Shown here piece by piece: positions 9,433-18,681 of a stretch of 64,000 nucleotides of DNA. The DNA is taken from assembly GCF_002797975.1 (NCBI RefSeq), contig NZ_PGET01000001.1, forward strand, positions 4,638,001 through 4,702,000, given 5' to 3'. How positions within the stretch are numbered: position 1 is the first letter of the stretch; each line of letters begins with the position of its first letter. Both the position numbers and the translations under genes were made by a program. This DNA is from [Clostridium] celerecrescens 18A (GTDB lineage: Bacteria; Bacillota; Clostridia; Lachnospirales; Lachnospiraceae). The notes beneath the pieces are model-generated. The model saw only the letters and a program-made list of their open reading frames with translations. It had not been told where the DNA came from and searched no databases.

Positions 9433-10317
9433 TTGATAACATTAAAAAACAGGAAAGTGAAAATGTACATAGCACTGTTTTTACTGCCGGCATTGACCGT
9501 ATATCTTTTATTTCAAATTGTACCTTTAATTCTGGCGTTTTACTTTTCGCTGGTTGAGTGGAATGGTATCTCGGGTGCAGCTCTCAAATTTGTTGGACTT
9601 AAAAATTATATCGATGCGTTCCATAACGCGGACTTTTTACTTTCCATTAAAAATATGGTAAAAATGGTATTCTTCAGCGTATTATTCCATACACCCATTG
9701 CTTTATTAACGGCGGTTGCAATTAATACCAAGTGTAAAGGATACCGTGCATTTAAGGCTCTCTTTTTTGTACCTACGGTTTTTCCGTTAACTTCCGTCGG
9801 CTTGATGTGGTACTTTGTGTTCATGCCCACCGGTTCCCTCAATGCCTTGCTAAAGAACATTGGTCTGGCAGACCGGGTGGTCCCCTGGCTGGTGGATCCT
9901 GCAACCGCTATGAATACCATTGTATTTGTTAATATATGGGCCGGCATCGGCTACTATATGGTCATTCTCCTTGCGGGACTTACTACCATTTCTGATGAGC
10001 TATATGAGGCAGCCTCTATCGACGGAGCGACTGCCGTTCATAAGTTCTTTGAGATTACGGTTCCTATGTTAAAATCTACAATTTCCATGTGCATTTTGAT
10101 GGATATTATCGGTTCTGTAAAAGTTTTTGACCTGGTATTTGCCATGACCGGCGGAGGGCCAAACGGCCTGACGAATCTTCCTACAACATTAATGTACAAT
10201 GAGGCATTCAAATACAGCCATTATGGACTTGGAAGCGCTATAGGCATTATTATTCTGATTGCCTGCCTGGCAGGAACATTAGGAAGTAATTTAATCATGT
10301 CCCGTAAACACGAGTAA
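9433..10317 (+). CDS. Sugar ABC transporter permease (MalF/UgpA type)
   Basis: A 294-residue inner-membrane permease with six predicted TM helices. It has the EAA loop that contacts the ATPase (ELYEAASIDGATAVHKFFEITVPML). Start is TTG at 9433, seven bases after AAGGAGG. It forms a heterodimer with the next permease. No ATP-binding subunit is encoded here, as is common for CUT1 systems that share an MsmK-like ATPase. Confidence 0.92.
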   Translation: MITLKNRKVKMYIALFLLPALTVYLLFQIVPLILAFYFSLVEWNGISGAALKFVGLKNYIDAFHNADFLLSIKNMVKMVFFSVLFHTPIALLTAVAINTKCKGYRAFKALFFVPTVFPLTSVGLMWYFVFMPTGSLNALLKNIGLADRVVPWLVDPATAMNTIVFVNIWAGIGYYMVILLAGLTTISDELYEAASIDGATAVHKFFEITVPMLKSTISMCILMDIIGSVKVFDLVFAMTGGGPNGLTNLPTTLMYNEAFKYSHYGLGSAIGIIILIACLAGTLGSNLIMSRKHE

Positions 10318-10329
10318 GGAAGGAGAGCT

Positions 10330-11169
10330 ATGAAAAAAACAGAATCAAAGAGCAAACCTGGTAAAGTCATTATGTACTTATATCTGCTGGTAATGACAGT
10401 AGTATTTGCCATGCCGATGGTTTTTACCTTATTATCCTCTGTGAAAACAAAGCTTGAAATCTTTTCAGACCCATTTGCGCTGCCCAAGGTACCGCAGTTT
10501 GTCAATTATATCGTAGCCTGGAAAGAAGCCAATATGAGCCGGTATTTCATTAACAGTATCCTGCAGGCCGGTGCTACTGTCATTATTTTGGCAATCATGG
10601 CTTCCATGGCGGCATATGTTTTATCCAGGTTCGATTTTATGGGTAATAAGTTTTTGCTTTTATTCTTTACCGTGGGTATGATGGTTCCCATGCATACGGT
10701 ATTGGTACCTGTTGCCTATATTATAGGTGCCTTAAACTTAAAAAACAATATACTGGCCCTGATTCTAATCTATGTATCATTTAGTCTTCCTTTTAGTATT
10801 CTTTTGATGACTAATTTTATGAAAGGCGTCAACCGTTCCCTGGAGGAAGCGGCAGTAATCGACGGTGCAACGTATTTCCAGGTATATAGGCTGGTGATAC
10901 TGCCGCTTTGTGTTCCTGCATTATCTACTATTTCAATCTTTAATTTCTTATCGGCCTGGAATAATATTTTATTCCCGCTGTTGTTTATCAACGATAAAAA
11001 ATTGAAGCCTATTTCCCTGGGGCTGCTGAATTTTAACGGTGAAAGAGGTAGTGATTACGGTCCATTAATGGCAGCTATTGTAATTACGGTAGCGTTGCCT
11101 CTGATTCTTTACCTGTTATTCCAGGAAAAAGTAGAGGGCGGACTGGCAGCAGGGGCCGTAAAAGAATAA
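10330..11169 (+). CDS. Sugar ABC transporter permease (MalG/UgpE type)
   Basis: A 279-residue permease with six TM helices and the EAA motif (SLEEAAVIDGATYFQVYRLVILP). It lies 12 bases after the first permease with an AAGGAGAG ribosome site. Partner of the preceding permease in the CUT1 importer. Confidence 0.92.
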   Translation: MKKTESKSKPGKVIMYLYLLVMTVVFAMPMVFTLLSSVKTKLEIFSDPFALPKVPQFVNYIVAWKEANMSRYFINSILQAGATVIILAIMASMAAYVLSRFDFMGNKFLLLFFTVGMMVPMHTVLVPVAYIIGALNLKNNILALILIYVSFSLPFSILLMTNFMKGVNRSLEEAAVIDGATYFQVYRLVILPLCVPALSTISIFNFLSAWNNILFPLLFINDKKLKPISLGLLNFNGERGSDYGPLMAAIVITVALPLILYLLFQEKVEGGLAAGAVKE

Positions 11170-11196
11170 ACAATGTTGAGATCAGGAGGATAAGCA

Positions 11197-13191
11197 ATGA
11201 ACAATTTAAGATTCAGACAGGTTCATCTGGATTTTCACACCAGTGAATATATACCAGAGGTTGGAACCGATTTTAATGGGGAGGAATTTGCCAAAAGACT
11301 TGAAAAAGCCAACGTGGATTCCATTACCTGCTTTGCAAGATGTCATCATGGATGGCTGTATTATCCATCCAGAAAACATGCGGACCTCATTCATCCCGGA
11401 CTTGCCAATCATAATCTGTTAATAGATCAGATAAAGGCCTGCCATGACAGGGGAATCAAAGTGCCGATTTATACCACGGTACAATGGGATGGCCGAATCA
11501 TGCGGGAACATCCGGAATGGCTTTCCTTAGATGAGCAGGGAAATTATATCAATACCCAGAATGTGGAAGAGCCTCATTTTTATCATACAATTTGTTTAAA
11601 CAGCGGTTATCGTAAATTCTTTATAGAGCATCTCCATGATATTATGGATGTGGTAGGAGTGGAGAACATTGACGGATTCTTTATGGATATATTATTTCAG
11701 GTAGATTGCTGCTGTGACCATTGTAAAAAGAAAATGGAGGATCTTCATCTGGACAGCAGGAAGAAAGCGGCAAGATTAAAGTATTCTCTGCAAATGTTAG
11801 AGGAATTTAAAACAGAAATTACAGCTGTTATTAAAGAGAGAATTCCTGAGGCCTCTGTTTTCTATAACAGTTCCCATGTGGGGCCGGCATCTAAGGATAA
11901 TTTTAAGGAGTACAGCCATCTGGAATTGGAATCCTTGCCAAGCGGAGGATGGGGCTATGACCATTTTCCGGCAACCAGCAGATATGCACGAACCCTTGGA
12001 ATGGATATGATAGGGATGACCGGAAAGTTCCATACTTACTGGGGGGATTTCCATTCCCTTAAGAATCAGGCGGCCCTTGAGCTGGAATGTTTTAATATGC
12101 TGGCTATGGGGGCTGGCTGTTCCATCGGAGACCAGCTTCATCCAAGCGGCAGGTTATCGGAAGGAGTTTATGACCTGATTGGGAAGGTATATAAAAGTGT
12201 CAGGGAAAAAGAACCTTACTGCAGGGCGGCAAAGCCGGCAGCGGAGATAGCAGTCCTTACACCGGAAGAATTCTATCCTGAGGGAGAATATAACCTGGGA
12301 ATCTCTCCATCTTTAATTGGAGCAGTTAGAATGCTTCAGGAGCTTTCTTATCAGTTTGACGTTATAGACAGTAAGACGCCAATGGATTCCTATCAGTTAA
12401 TTATTTTACCGGATTGTATTTATTACAATGAAGAGCTGGAAAACGTGATGAAGAACTATATTGCTAACGGGGGTAAAGTAATCGGTTCCTATGATTCCTG
12501 CCTTAACAAATACAGCAAAGATAATATATACGGTATAACATGGAAAGAAGAATCTCCGTATTACAGGGAATTTGTGATGCCAAATCAGATCATTGGAAAA
12601 GATCTATATAAAGAAGAGTACGTCATGTACTTAAGAGGGCATAACGTGGAGGCAAACGGCGGTGAGGTTTTAATGGATAAAATAGAACCTTATTTTGACC
12701 GTTCCGGAAAAACCTTCTGCTCTCACCAGCATGCACCTTCTTCCGGGAAGGTTGGATATCCGGAAGTGATCCGTAATGGAAATGTAATTTATTTCGCTCA
12801 CCCCATCTTTAAACTATACCGGAAAAATGCCGCCAAATGGTACAAGCTAATGCTAGAGGATGCGGTTGCATTGTGCCTGGAACATAAATTAGTGAGTCAT
12901 AACGGTCCCTCTACTATGATAACAGCCTTAAATTATCAGGAACAAGAAAAACGGGATATTCTCCATATCCTTCATTATATTACAGAAAAACGATCTGAGG
13001 ATATTTTTACGGTAGAAGATGTCATCCCCCTGTATGGAGTGGAATTTAAAATATATACAGGTACTAAGCAGCCGGCAGCCGTTTACTTGGTTCCGGGAGA
13101 GACAGCCGTTCCTTTCGTAAAAGACGGACAATATATTTCCTTCGGTTTAGATAAAATTGAAGGACATTGTATGATAAGCATTCAATTTTAA
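11197..13191 (+). CDS. GHL6-like putative glycoside hydrolase with beta-galactosidase trimerisation-like domain
   Basis: A 664-residue cytoplasmic protein, without signal peptide, in the importer operon. The N-terminal ~330 residues look like the GHL6/alpha-amylase-like TIM barrel (VDFH then GTDFNGEEFAKRL, and DGFFMDILFQ). The middle (about 340-480) resembles the glutamine-amidotransferase-like trimerisation domain of GH42 enzymes (YQLIILPDCIYYNEE ... GGKVIGSYDS). A cysteine cluster CCCDHC follows the DGFFMD strand. It should act on the imported sugar, but no characterised specificity can be given. A related annotation would be alpha-L-fucosidase/beta-galactosidase-like. Confidence 0.75.
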   Translation: MNNLRFRQVHLDFHTSEYIPEVGTDFNGEEFAKRLEKANVDSITCFARCHHGWLYYPSRKHADLIHPGLANHNLLIDQIKACHDRGIKVPIYTTVQWDGRIMREHPEWLSLDEQGNYINTQNVEEPHFYHTICLNSGYRKFFIEHLHDIMDVVGVENIDGFFMDILFQVDCCCDHCKKKMEDLHLDSRKKAARLKYSLQMLEEFKTEITAVIKERIPEASVFYNSSHVGPASKDNFKEYSHLELESLPSGGWGYDHFPATSRYARTLGMDMIGMTGKFHTYWGDFHSLKNQAALELECFNMLAMGAGCSIGDQLHPSGRLSEGVYDLIGKVYKSVREKEPYCRAAKPAAEIAVLTPEEFYPEGEYNLGISPSLIGAVRMLQELSYQFDVIDSKTPMDSYQLIILPDCIYYNEELENVMKNYIANGGKVIGSYDSCLNKYSKDNIYGITWKEESPYYREFVMPNQIIGKDLYKEEYVMYLRGHNVEANGGEVLMDKIEPYFDRSGKTFCSHQHAPSSGKVGYPEVIRNGNVIYFAHPIFKLYRKNAAKWYKLMLEDAVALCLEHKLVSHNGPSTMITALNYQEQEKRDILHILHYITEKRSEDIFTVEDVIPLYGVEFKIYTGTKQPAAVYLVPGETAVPFVKDGQYISFGLDKIEGHCMISIQF

Positions 13192-13462
13192 TTGCGGCTC
13201 CTATCTTTAATTCCAGCAAGTAGGATCACTGGATCGAATAAACCTGGTCCCATTTTACTATGAGGGTGAGATGATTCCAAGCTTCTTGTCAATTATCACC
13301 TAATAAAATGGAAGCCGCATCTGATATGTAAAAAGTTGTCTAAATAAATGTAAAACTTTAGTAAAATTCATATAGTTATCTGAAAATTAGCCGATATACC
13401 CATTAGGCCACTATAAATTAGGTTGGCAGAGGGGCAAACTGGATATCGGAGGATAACGTAAT
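13192..13462 (+). other. Leader of the chemotaxis receptor gene with long imperfect hairpin
   Basis: This gene-free stretch has a long-range imperfect inverted repeat. GCGGCT near 13194 matches AGCCGC near 13313, and CCATTTTACTA (about 13251) matches TAATAAAATGG (about 13299) with one mismatch, with AAGCTT near the apex. It may be the operon terminator of the glycosidase gene or a mobile-element relic. A GGAGG site precedes the receptor ATG. No riboswitch is recognised. Confidence 0.35.
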
Positions 13463-15433
13463 ATGAAAAGGAAATACAAAGGAATAAAAAAAGAACTGGT
13501 AACATTCACCATTGGATGTATCGTCTGTATTGTACTTGTACTGTCAATAGGCTCCATTTATCAGTCCTATCATACGACCCGAAAGTCACTGGCCAAAAGC
13601 TTAAAGGAAACTTCGGAACTGGTTTCTGAAAAAATAACTCAGAAGCTGGAAGAGTATTCCATCATATCCGAGTCAATTGCCCTTTACATGAAGGGAAATG
13701 TGCAAAACGGTGGCAACATCAATATATTTTTACGGATCTCATGTTCCCAGTACGGCCTTAATAACATCAATATCATTTCGTCAGACGGAACCTCTGTTGT
13801 CAATGGGAAATCCTATGAGCAGGACAATGCATACCTGCAGGCAAAAAGCGGAACTCCTTTTTTATCCGATCCGATCCTTCGCAAAGATTCTGCCTCCTTT
13901 GAATATGCATACCCTTATGATGATCTGGTGGTCATCATTGAGTTTCCTTATTCAGTTTTCCAGGAGATGATTGCGGACACAAGGCTTGGTGACACCGGAA
14001 GTACTTATATTATAAACCGGGAAGGAACAAAAGTGGCCCACGAGGATTTTTCTCTTGTATTATCTCAGCAAAATGACGCTGAGTCTGCAAAAACCAGTCA
14101 AGCTGCCTATGGAGAGATTGCAAAGCTGGAAGCAGCAATGGTAAATGGCGAAACCGGCTTCGGATTCTACCATTGGAACGGAGAGAATCGGTTTGGTTCC
14201 TATGCCCCTGTGGTAAATACCAACGGCTGGTCGGTGAATGTGACTGCTTCAGAATCTGAATTTATGTCCGGTGTTGTAACTTCTATGTTAAATGCTGTTA
14301 TTTTGGGTGCTGTCTCTCTGATCCTTGCGGTTTTCGTTATGCTTCGGATCACGGACCGGATAACAAAGCCCATTGGGCAGGTGGTAAATTCCATTGATCA
14401 GTTATCCGCTGGGGATTTGAGCATTGATCTGCATATGGAACGCCGCGATGAAATAGGGGGAATCGGGGAAAAGGTCAATGAAATGGCAGGAAAATACAGA
14501 GATATTATTCACGATATATCCCGGTTTTTACAGGAAATTTCTTATGGGAACCTGGCGGTTCAAAGTAATTGCGAGTATCCAGGGGAATTTAACGGAATAC
14601 GAAGTTCCATGGAAATGATCGCATCCCGTTTAAATGATACTATATTAAATATCCGTTCCTCCGCCGAGGAGGTCAATTCCGGAGCCGGGCAGGTATCCGG
14701 TGCTTCCCAGGCGCTCGCATCCGGAGCCGCTGTGCAGGCGGCAACGGTGGAGGAATTAAATGCATCCATTGTAGATGTCACGGAAATGGCAGGTAAGAAT
14801 TTGGATCATGTTCGGAAAGCTTCCGATTATGTAAAGGAATCCGGATCAAGGGTCAGCGCAGGGAACCGGCATATGCAGAGTCTTCATTCTGCTATGGAAG
14901 AGGTAAGCTTATCTTCTGAAAAAATATCGGGCATCACAAAAATGATTGAGGATATCGCATTTCAGACCAATATTCTGGCTTTAAACGCCGCTGTCGAAGC
15001 AGCCCGGGCCGGAAGCGCGGGCCAAGGGTTTGCGGTGGTTGCAGGAGAGGTCCGGAACTTATCAGCCAGATCTGCTGATGCGGCAAAACAAACTGCCAAG
15101 CTGATCGGAAATACGGTAAAAGCGGTTTCGGAAGGAAAAAGGCAGACAGCAGAGACTGCAGGGATCCTTAAGGAGGTCGCCGATAAATCCATTCTTGTAG
15201 AACAGGTAATGGAGGAAATCGAATCAGCCTCATTGGAACAGACCAAGGCTATGGAGCAGATCCTGGGAGGACTGTCCCAGGTATCTGCTGTGGTGCAGTC
15301 CAATGCAGCAGCAGCGGAGGAAAGTTCTGCCTCCAGTGAAGAACTGGAGGCTCAGGCCCAGGCTTTAAGACAGGAGGTTGCAAAGTTCCAACTGGCCCAG
15401 GAACCTGATTCTCACGAAGAAAATAAAAATTAA
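13463..15433 (+). CDS. Methyl-accepting chemotaxis protein
   Basis: A 656-residue transmembrane chemoreceptor. It has TM1 at about 15-35, an extracellular dCache-type sensor (INIISSDGTSVVNGKSY ... STYIINREGTKVAHED), TM2 at about 270-292, a HAMP domain (RITKPIGQVVNSIDQLSAGD) and a long coiled-coil signalling domain. The invariant hairpin tip is EDIAFQTNILALNAAVEAARAG. It senses an extracellular small molecule and signals through CheA/CheW. Gene stands alone; its nearness to the sugar importer hints at, but does not show, a shared ligand. Confidence 0.93.
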   Translation: MKRKYKGIKKELVTFTIGCIVCIVLVLSIGSIYQSYHTTRKSLAKSLKETSELVSEKITQKLEEYSIISESIALYMKGNVQNGGNINIFLRISCSQYGLNNINIISSDGTSVVNGKSYEQDNAYLQAKSGTPFLSDPILRKDSASFEYAYPYDDLVVIIEFPYSVFQEMIADTRLGDTGSTYIINREGTKVAHEDFSLVLSQQNDAESAKTSQAAYGEIAKLEAAMVNGETGFGFYHWNGENRFGSYAPVVNTNGWSVNVTASESEFMSGVVTSMLNAVILGAVSLILAVFVMLRITDRITKPIGQVVNSIDQLSAGDLSIDLHMERRDEIGGIGEKVNEMAGKYRDIIHDISRFLQEISYGNLAVQSNCEYPGEFNGIRSSMEMIASRLNDTILNIRSSAEEVNSGAGQVSGASQALASGAAVQAATVEELNASIVDVTEMAGKNLDHVRKASDYVKESGSRVSAGNRHMQSLHSAMEEVSLSSEKISGITKMIEDIAFQTNILALNAAVEAARAGSAGQGFAVVAGEVRNLSARSADAAKQTAKLIGNTVKAVSEGKRQTAETAGILKEVADKSILVEQVMEEIESASLEQTKAMEQILGGLSQVSAVVQSNAAAAEESSASSEELEAQAQALRQEVAKFQLAQEPDSHEENKN

Positions 15434-15602
15434 AAAAGCTGATTAACAATCCTAAATGCAAAGGGATAGTATGACTCGTTTCAGGAAACTATTAAGTTTT
15501 TTAAGAAACGGTATGAACGTTGATAAATGATTCAAATCGTTGTATACTATAAGGCAATAAATTGACGATACATTAGCATTTTCGATAAGGATGGTTTCAG
15601 CA

Positions 15603-15997
15603 GTGGACTATAATAAGGAATTGCATCTATTACATTTAATGCAGCAGGTTTATTCCGGCTTGATTTCTGTTTCCAATTTGTCAATATTGCCAATAAATTA
15701 GGGGCTACGAAGCAAAACGTTACGCAACTGATTGGAAGCCTTGAAAAGAAGGGCCTGGTTGCGATCGTCCCAAGCAAAAAGGATAGAAGGGCAGTTAATG
15801 TACATCTGACGGATTTAGGTCTTGAAACGTTGGTAAATTGCGGCAGCAATATGACGGTTGATTTTATGGCTGATGTTTTTAATGGATTTGGCGAGTAAGA
15901 GCTGGAAACATTGTGGAATTTACTCTTCAAATTGTATCACTTTGATGGTGCAGAGATGGATGGCTTTGAAGAGACGTTGAAGTTCCTAATACATTAA
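15603..15997 (+). pseudogene. Decayed MarR family regulator
   Basis: Three pieces of a MarR protein remain. A GTG start after AAGGATGG begins VDYNKELHLLHLMQQVYSG in one frame. The winged-helix half (ANKLGATKQNVTQLIGSLEK then KKDRRAVNVHLTDLG) continues in another frame after an apparent deletion of roughly 50 codons. An in-frame TAA at 15896-15898 then interrupts it, before the C-terminal helix (ELETLWNLLFKLYHFDG). It cannot make a functional repressor. Its former target gene is not evident nearby. Confidence 0.8.
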
Positions 15998-16114
15998 GCG
16001 ATGAAGAAGTTCGGCTTGCCCTTGAATGATTCTCTCTAAGGCGGAGAAATCAGCCGTTGTCTTGATAAAAACCAGTTGAGTTGTATGCTTATGGTAAAAA
16101 TTGAGGGCATAGGA

Positions 16115-16145
16115 ATCGCCGCAGGATTATGAATCCTGCGGCGAT
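16115..16145. repeat. Perfect 14-bp hairpin after the superoxide reductase gene
   Basis: ATCGCCGCAGGATT pairs exactly with AATCCTGCGGCGAT around ATG. No T run follows on either strand, so it may be a Rho-independent terminator of poor form for the minus-strand gene or simply a stable RNA hairpin. Confidence 0.5.
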
Positions 16146-16200
16146 ATTGGAAACAGAGAATGCATCTTTCCTGGAGTGTACTTCAGGGAATTGTATTTCG

Positions 16201-16593
16201 TTACACCTCTGTTTTCCAAAATCCATGAAGATTACAGTAGGCGTAAGCGGTCTTTGGAGAATCACCATTCTCCAGAGTAAAGCAGGCCACCGGTTCGCAG
16301 TCAGGGCTTAAGCTTACTCTCATGACACTTCCTGCCGTTGTCTGTAAGCAGATCCAGGAAATGTTGTGTTCCTCGGTCATGGGATGGAACGTGCTGCCCA
16401 CCTTTACGGTCACATGATTTCCTTCTGTCTCAATGACCGGAACATGTTTTTCCGTGGCACCGTCCGAAGTATTAGGTTCCAATATTTCAAAAGGCTTCAA
16501 GCTGTCCGGAAGCGCGGCATTGGGAGTACCGGAGATGGCTTCCAGAATGACGTTATGATTTTTGTCAGTTAAAAATACAGGTTCTTTTTTCAT
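16201..16593 (-). CDS. Superoxide reductase (desulfoferrodoxin family, no N-terminal cysteine centre)
   Basis: A 130-residue protein whose C-terminal half carries every centre II ligand: His in EKHVPVI, two His in FHPMTEEHN, and Cys and His in YCNLHGFW. The Glu-Lys pair before the first His is that of active superoxide reductases. It would reduce superoxide to peroxide in the cytoplasm. The N-terminal ~40 residues keep the family's shape (VFLTDKNHNVILEAISG) but contain no cysteines, so the desulforedoxin iron centre is missing, as in class III enzymes. The start at 16593 follows GGAGG by six bases. Confidence 0.87.
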   Translation of the reverse strand: MKKEPVFLTDKNHNVILEAISGTPNAALPDSLKPFEILEPNTSDGATEKHVPVIETEGNHVTVKVGSTFHPMTEEHNISWICLQTTAGSVMRVSLSPDCEPVACFTLENGDSPKTAYAYCNLHGFWKTEV

Positions 16594-16790
16594 GGGGTTC
16601 CTCCAGTTGTTGATGATGATAGAAAACGGCTTCATTTCATATATCAGAATTCCCAGTTAATAGGCAAAACATTATGCCAACTTATTCCAGACAGATGCCA
16701 TATTCGAAGTTCTTAAAAAGTTAAAGAGGTTGAAGCGGGCACAAGGAAGGCTTATAATGGTTTTACTAAGAAGAAACAGGAGTAAGAACT

Positions 16791-17726
16791 ATGATACTCA
16801 GTGTCAGCAGGCGGACTGATATTCCACAATTTTATTCGGATTGGTTTTTTAACAGGCTGAAGGAAGGGTACCTTTATGTAAAAAATCCCATGAACAGCCA
16901 TCAGATCAGCCGGATCGACCTATCTCCGGAGCAGGTGGAGCTTATGGTATTCTGGACGAAAAATCCGGAGCCTATGATGGAACGAATCCGGGAGCTTCAA
17001 AGCATCCCTTTCTATATCCAGTTTACATTGACAGGATATGGAAATGATATTGAGCCTGGACTGCCGGATAAAAGGCATTTGGTTGATATTTTCCGGGAAA
17101 CGGCAGAAAAAGTGGGAAAAGACCGTATGGTCTGGCGATATGATCCCATATTCCTTAACTGCCGTTACAGGGAGGAATACCATTTGCGGGCCTTTGAAGA
17201 AATAGCCAGAGGCGTCTGCGGGTCTGCGGAAAAAGTTGTGATCAGTTTTCTGGACAAGTATGGAAAAACAGAACGCAACATGAAGGGAATCCCGGTAGAA
17301 GAATTGGATGAAGAAGGGATGAAAAGGCTGGGCAAAGAACTTTCGGCGATTGCAGGTACTTACGGGCTCAGGATTGAAGCGTGTGCGGAAAAAGCTGATT
17401 TAAGTTCTGTTGGGATTTCGCGAGGAAGCTGCATTGACCCAGCTATGGCAGAATACTTAATAGGCGGTCCGGTATGCAGGAAGAAGGATAAAAATCAAAG
17501 AATAGAATGTGGCTGCATGGAAAGCGTCGAGGTGGGAACTTATGACACCTGCCTGGCCGGGTGTAAGTATTGCTATGCCAATGACAGTGCGGAGGCAGTG
17601 AAAAGGAGACGCACATTGTACGATGAACATAGCCCGCTGCTGTGCGGAAGGGTGGAAGAAGGAGACAGGATTTCGGAGCGGAAAGGAAGGTCTGTCCGGA
17701 AGGACCCGACACTACCTTTCCTGTGA
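16791..17726 (+). CDS. DUF1848 family protein with C-terminal CX3CX2C
   Basis: A 311-residue protein beginning MILSVSRRTDIPQFYS with the block MVFWTKNPEPM, both typical of DUF1848, a family without a settled function. Near the C-terminus are CGCME and a CX3CX2C triplet (CLAGCKYCYAN, Cys254, 258, 261) with the spacing of radical-SAM [4Fe-4S] sites, though in an unusual C-terminal position. An iron-sulfur role is inference. AGGAG lies eight bases before the ATG. Confidence 0.8.
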   Translation: MILSVSRRTDIPQFYSDWFFNRLKEGYLYVKNPMNSHQISRIDLSPEQVELMVFWTKNPEPMMERIRELQSIPFYIQFTLTGYGNDIEPGLPDKRHLVDIFRETAEKVGKDRMVWRYDPIFLNCRYREEYHLRAFEEIARGVCGSAEKVVISFLDKYGKTERNMKGIPVEELDEEGMKRLGKELSAIAGTYGLRIEACAEKADLSSVGISRGSCIDPAMAEYLIGGPVCRKKDKNQRIECGCMESVEVGTYDTCLAGCKYCYANDSAEAVKRRRTLYDEHSPLLCGRVEEGDRISERKGRSVRKDPTLPFL

Positions 17727-17787
17727 ATCATTATCATCATTAAAACTACAGGTTTCAAAAGGATTACTATTATTGGAGGTTTCCCAA

Positions 17788-18669
17788 ATGTATGAATTAA
17801 ATCAGGTCAGCACAAATAGTTATTATGTTCAAAGCCCGGCAAAGATTGGCATTGTGAAGCTTAACGATACGGACGTATGCCTTATTGACAGCGGAAGCGA
17901 CAAGGATGCTGGGCGGAAGGTACGGCAGATACTGGACGCCAATGGCTGGCGGCTGACAGCAATTTATAATACCCATTCAAATGTCGATCATATCGGAGGC
18001 AATAAGTATTTACAGAATCAAACCGGATGCAAGGTTTATGCTCCTGGTATTGAATGCGACTTTACGAACCATACCATCCTTGAACCGTCTTTCCTGTATG
18101 GCGGGTTCCCGCCAAAGGACTTAAGGCACAAATTCCTGATGGCCCAGGAAAGCAGTGCAGAACACCTTACAGAGAAGGTTCTTCCAAATGGGATGAATGT
18201 ACTTCCTCTTCCCGGCCATTTTTTTGATATGGTGGGTTATAGAGATATGGATGACGTCGTTTATTTAGCAGACTGCCTGTCGAGCAAAGAAACTCTGGAA
18301 AAATACCAGATCGGGTTTATCTATGATGTATCCGCTTACCTTAACACCTTGGAAATGGTAAAGACCTTGAAAGCAAAGGTTTTTATCCCCGCCCACGCAG
18401 AAGCAACCGATGATATCGCCCCGCTTGCTCAGATCAACATTGATAAGGTACATGAAATAGCAGTTGAGATACTTGGGATTTGTAAAGAGCCGGTTATCTT
18501 TGAAAGGGTTTTACAGCAGCTTTTCAATGACTATAGTCTGGTAATGAATTTTGAACAATATGTACTCGTTGGCAGCACTGTACGCTCATATCTTTCCTGG
18601 CTAAAGGATACCGGGCGAATTGAAGTGATTTTCGAAAATGGACAGCTGCTTTGGAAAGCATTGGAATAA
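17788..18669 (+). CDS. MBL-fold metallo-hydrolase
   Basis: A 293-residue protein of the metallo-beta-lactamase fold. The first metal motif is NTHSNVDHIGG, where the usual HxHxDH has Asn in place of the second His. Later landmarks are PGHFFDMVGY, LADCLSS (the bridging Asp) and FIPAHAE. A C-terminal winged-helix-like segment (about 230-293) follows. The start at 17788 is chosen because GGAGG lies eight bases before it; the open frame extends further left into the DUF1848 gene. It probably forms an operon with the hydrolase 12 bases downstream. Substrate unknown. Confidence 0.82.
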   Translation: MYELNQVSTNSYYVQSPAKIGIVKLNDTDVCLIDSGSDKDAGRKVRQILDANGWRLTAIYNTHSNVDHIGGNKYLQNQTGCKVYAPGIECDFTNHTILEPSFLYGGFPPKDLRHKFLMAQESSAEHLTEKVLPNGMNVLPLPGHFFDMVGYRDMDDVVYLADCLSSKETLEKYQIGFIYDVSAYLNTLEMVKTLKAKVFIPAHAEATDDIAPLAQINIDKVHEIAVEILGICKEPVIFERVLQQLFNDYSLVMNFEQYVLVGSTVRSYLSWLKDTGRIEVIFENGQLLWKALE

Positions 18670-18681
18670 GGGGGGATTTAA

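Noticed and set aside
13420..13445. Partial likeness of GGCAGAGGGGCAAACTGG to a c-di-GMP-I riboswitch start
   Set aside because: The conserved second half (GACGCAAAGCC-like block) is missing and no tetraloop helices form.
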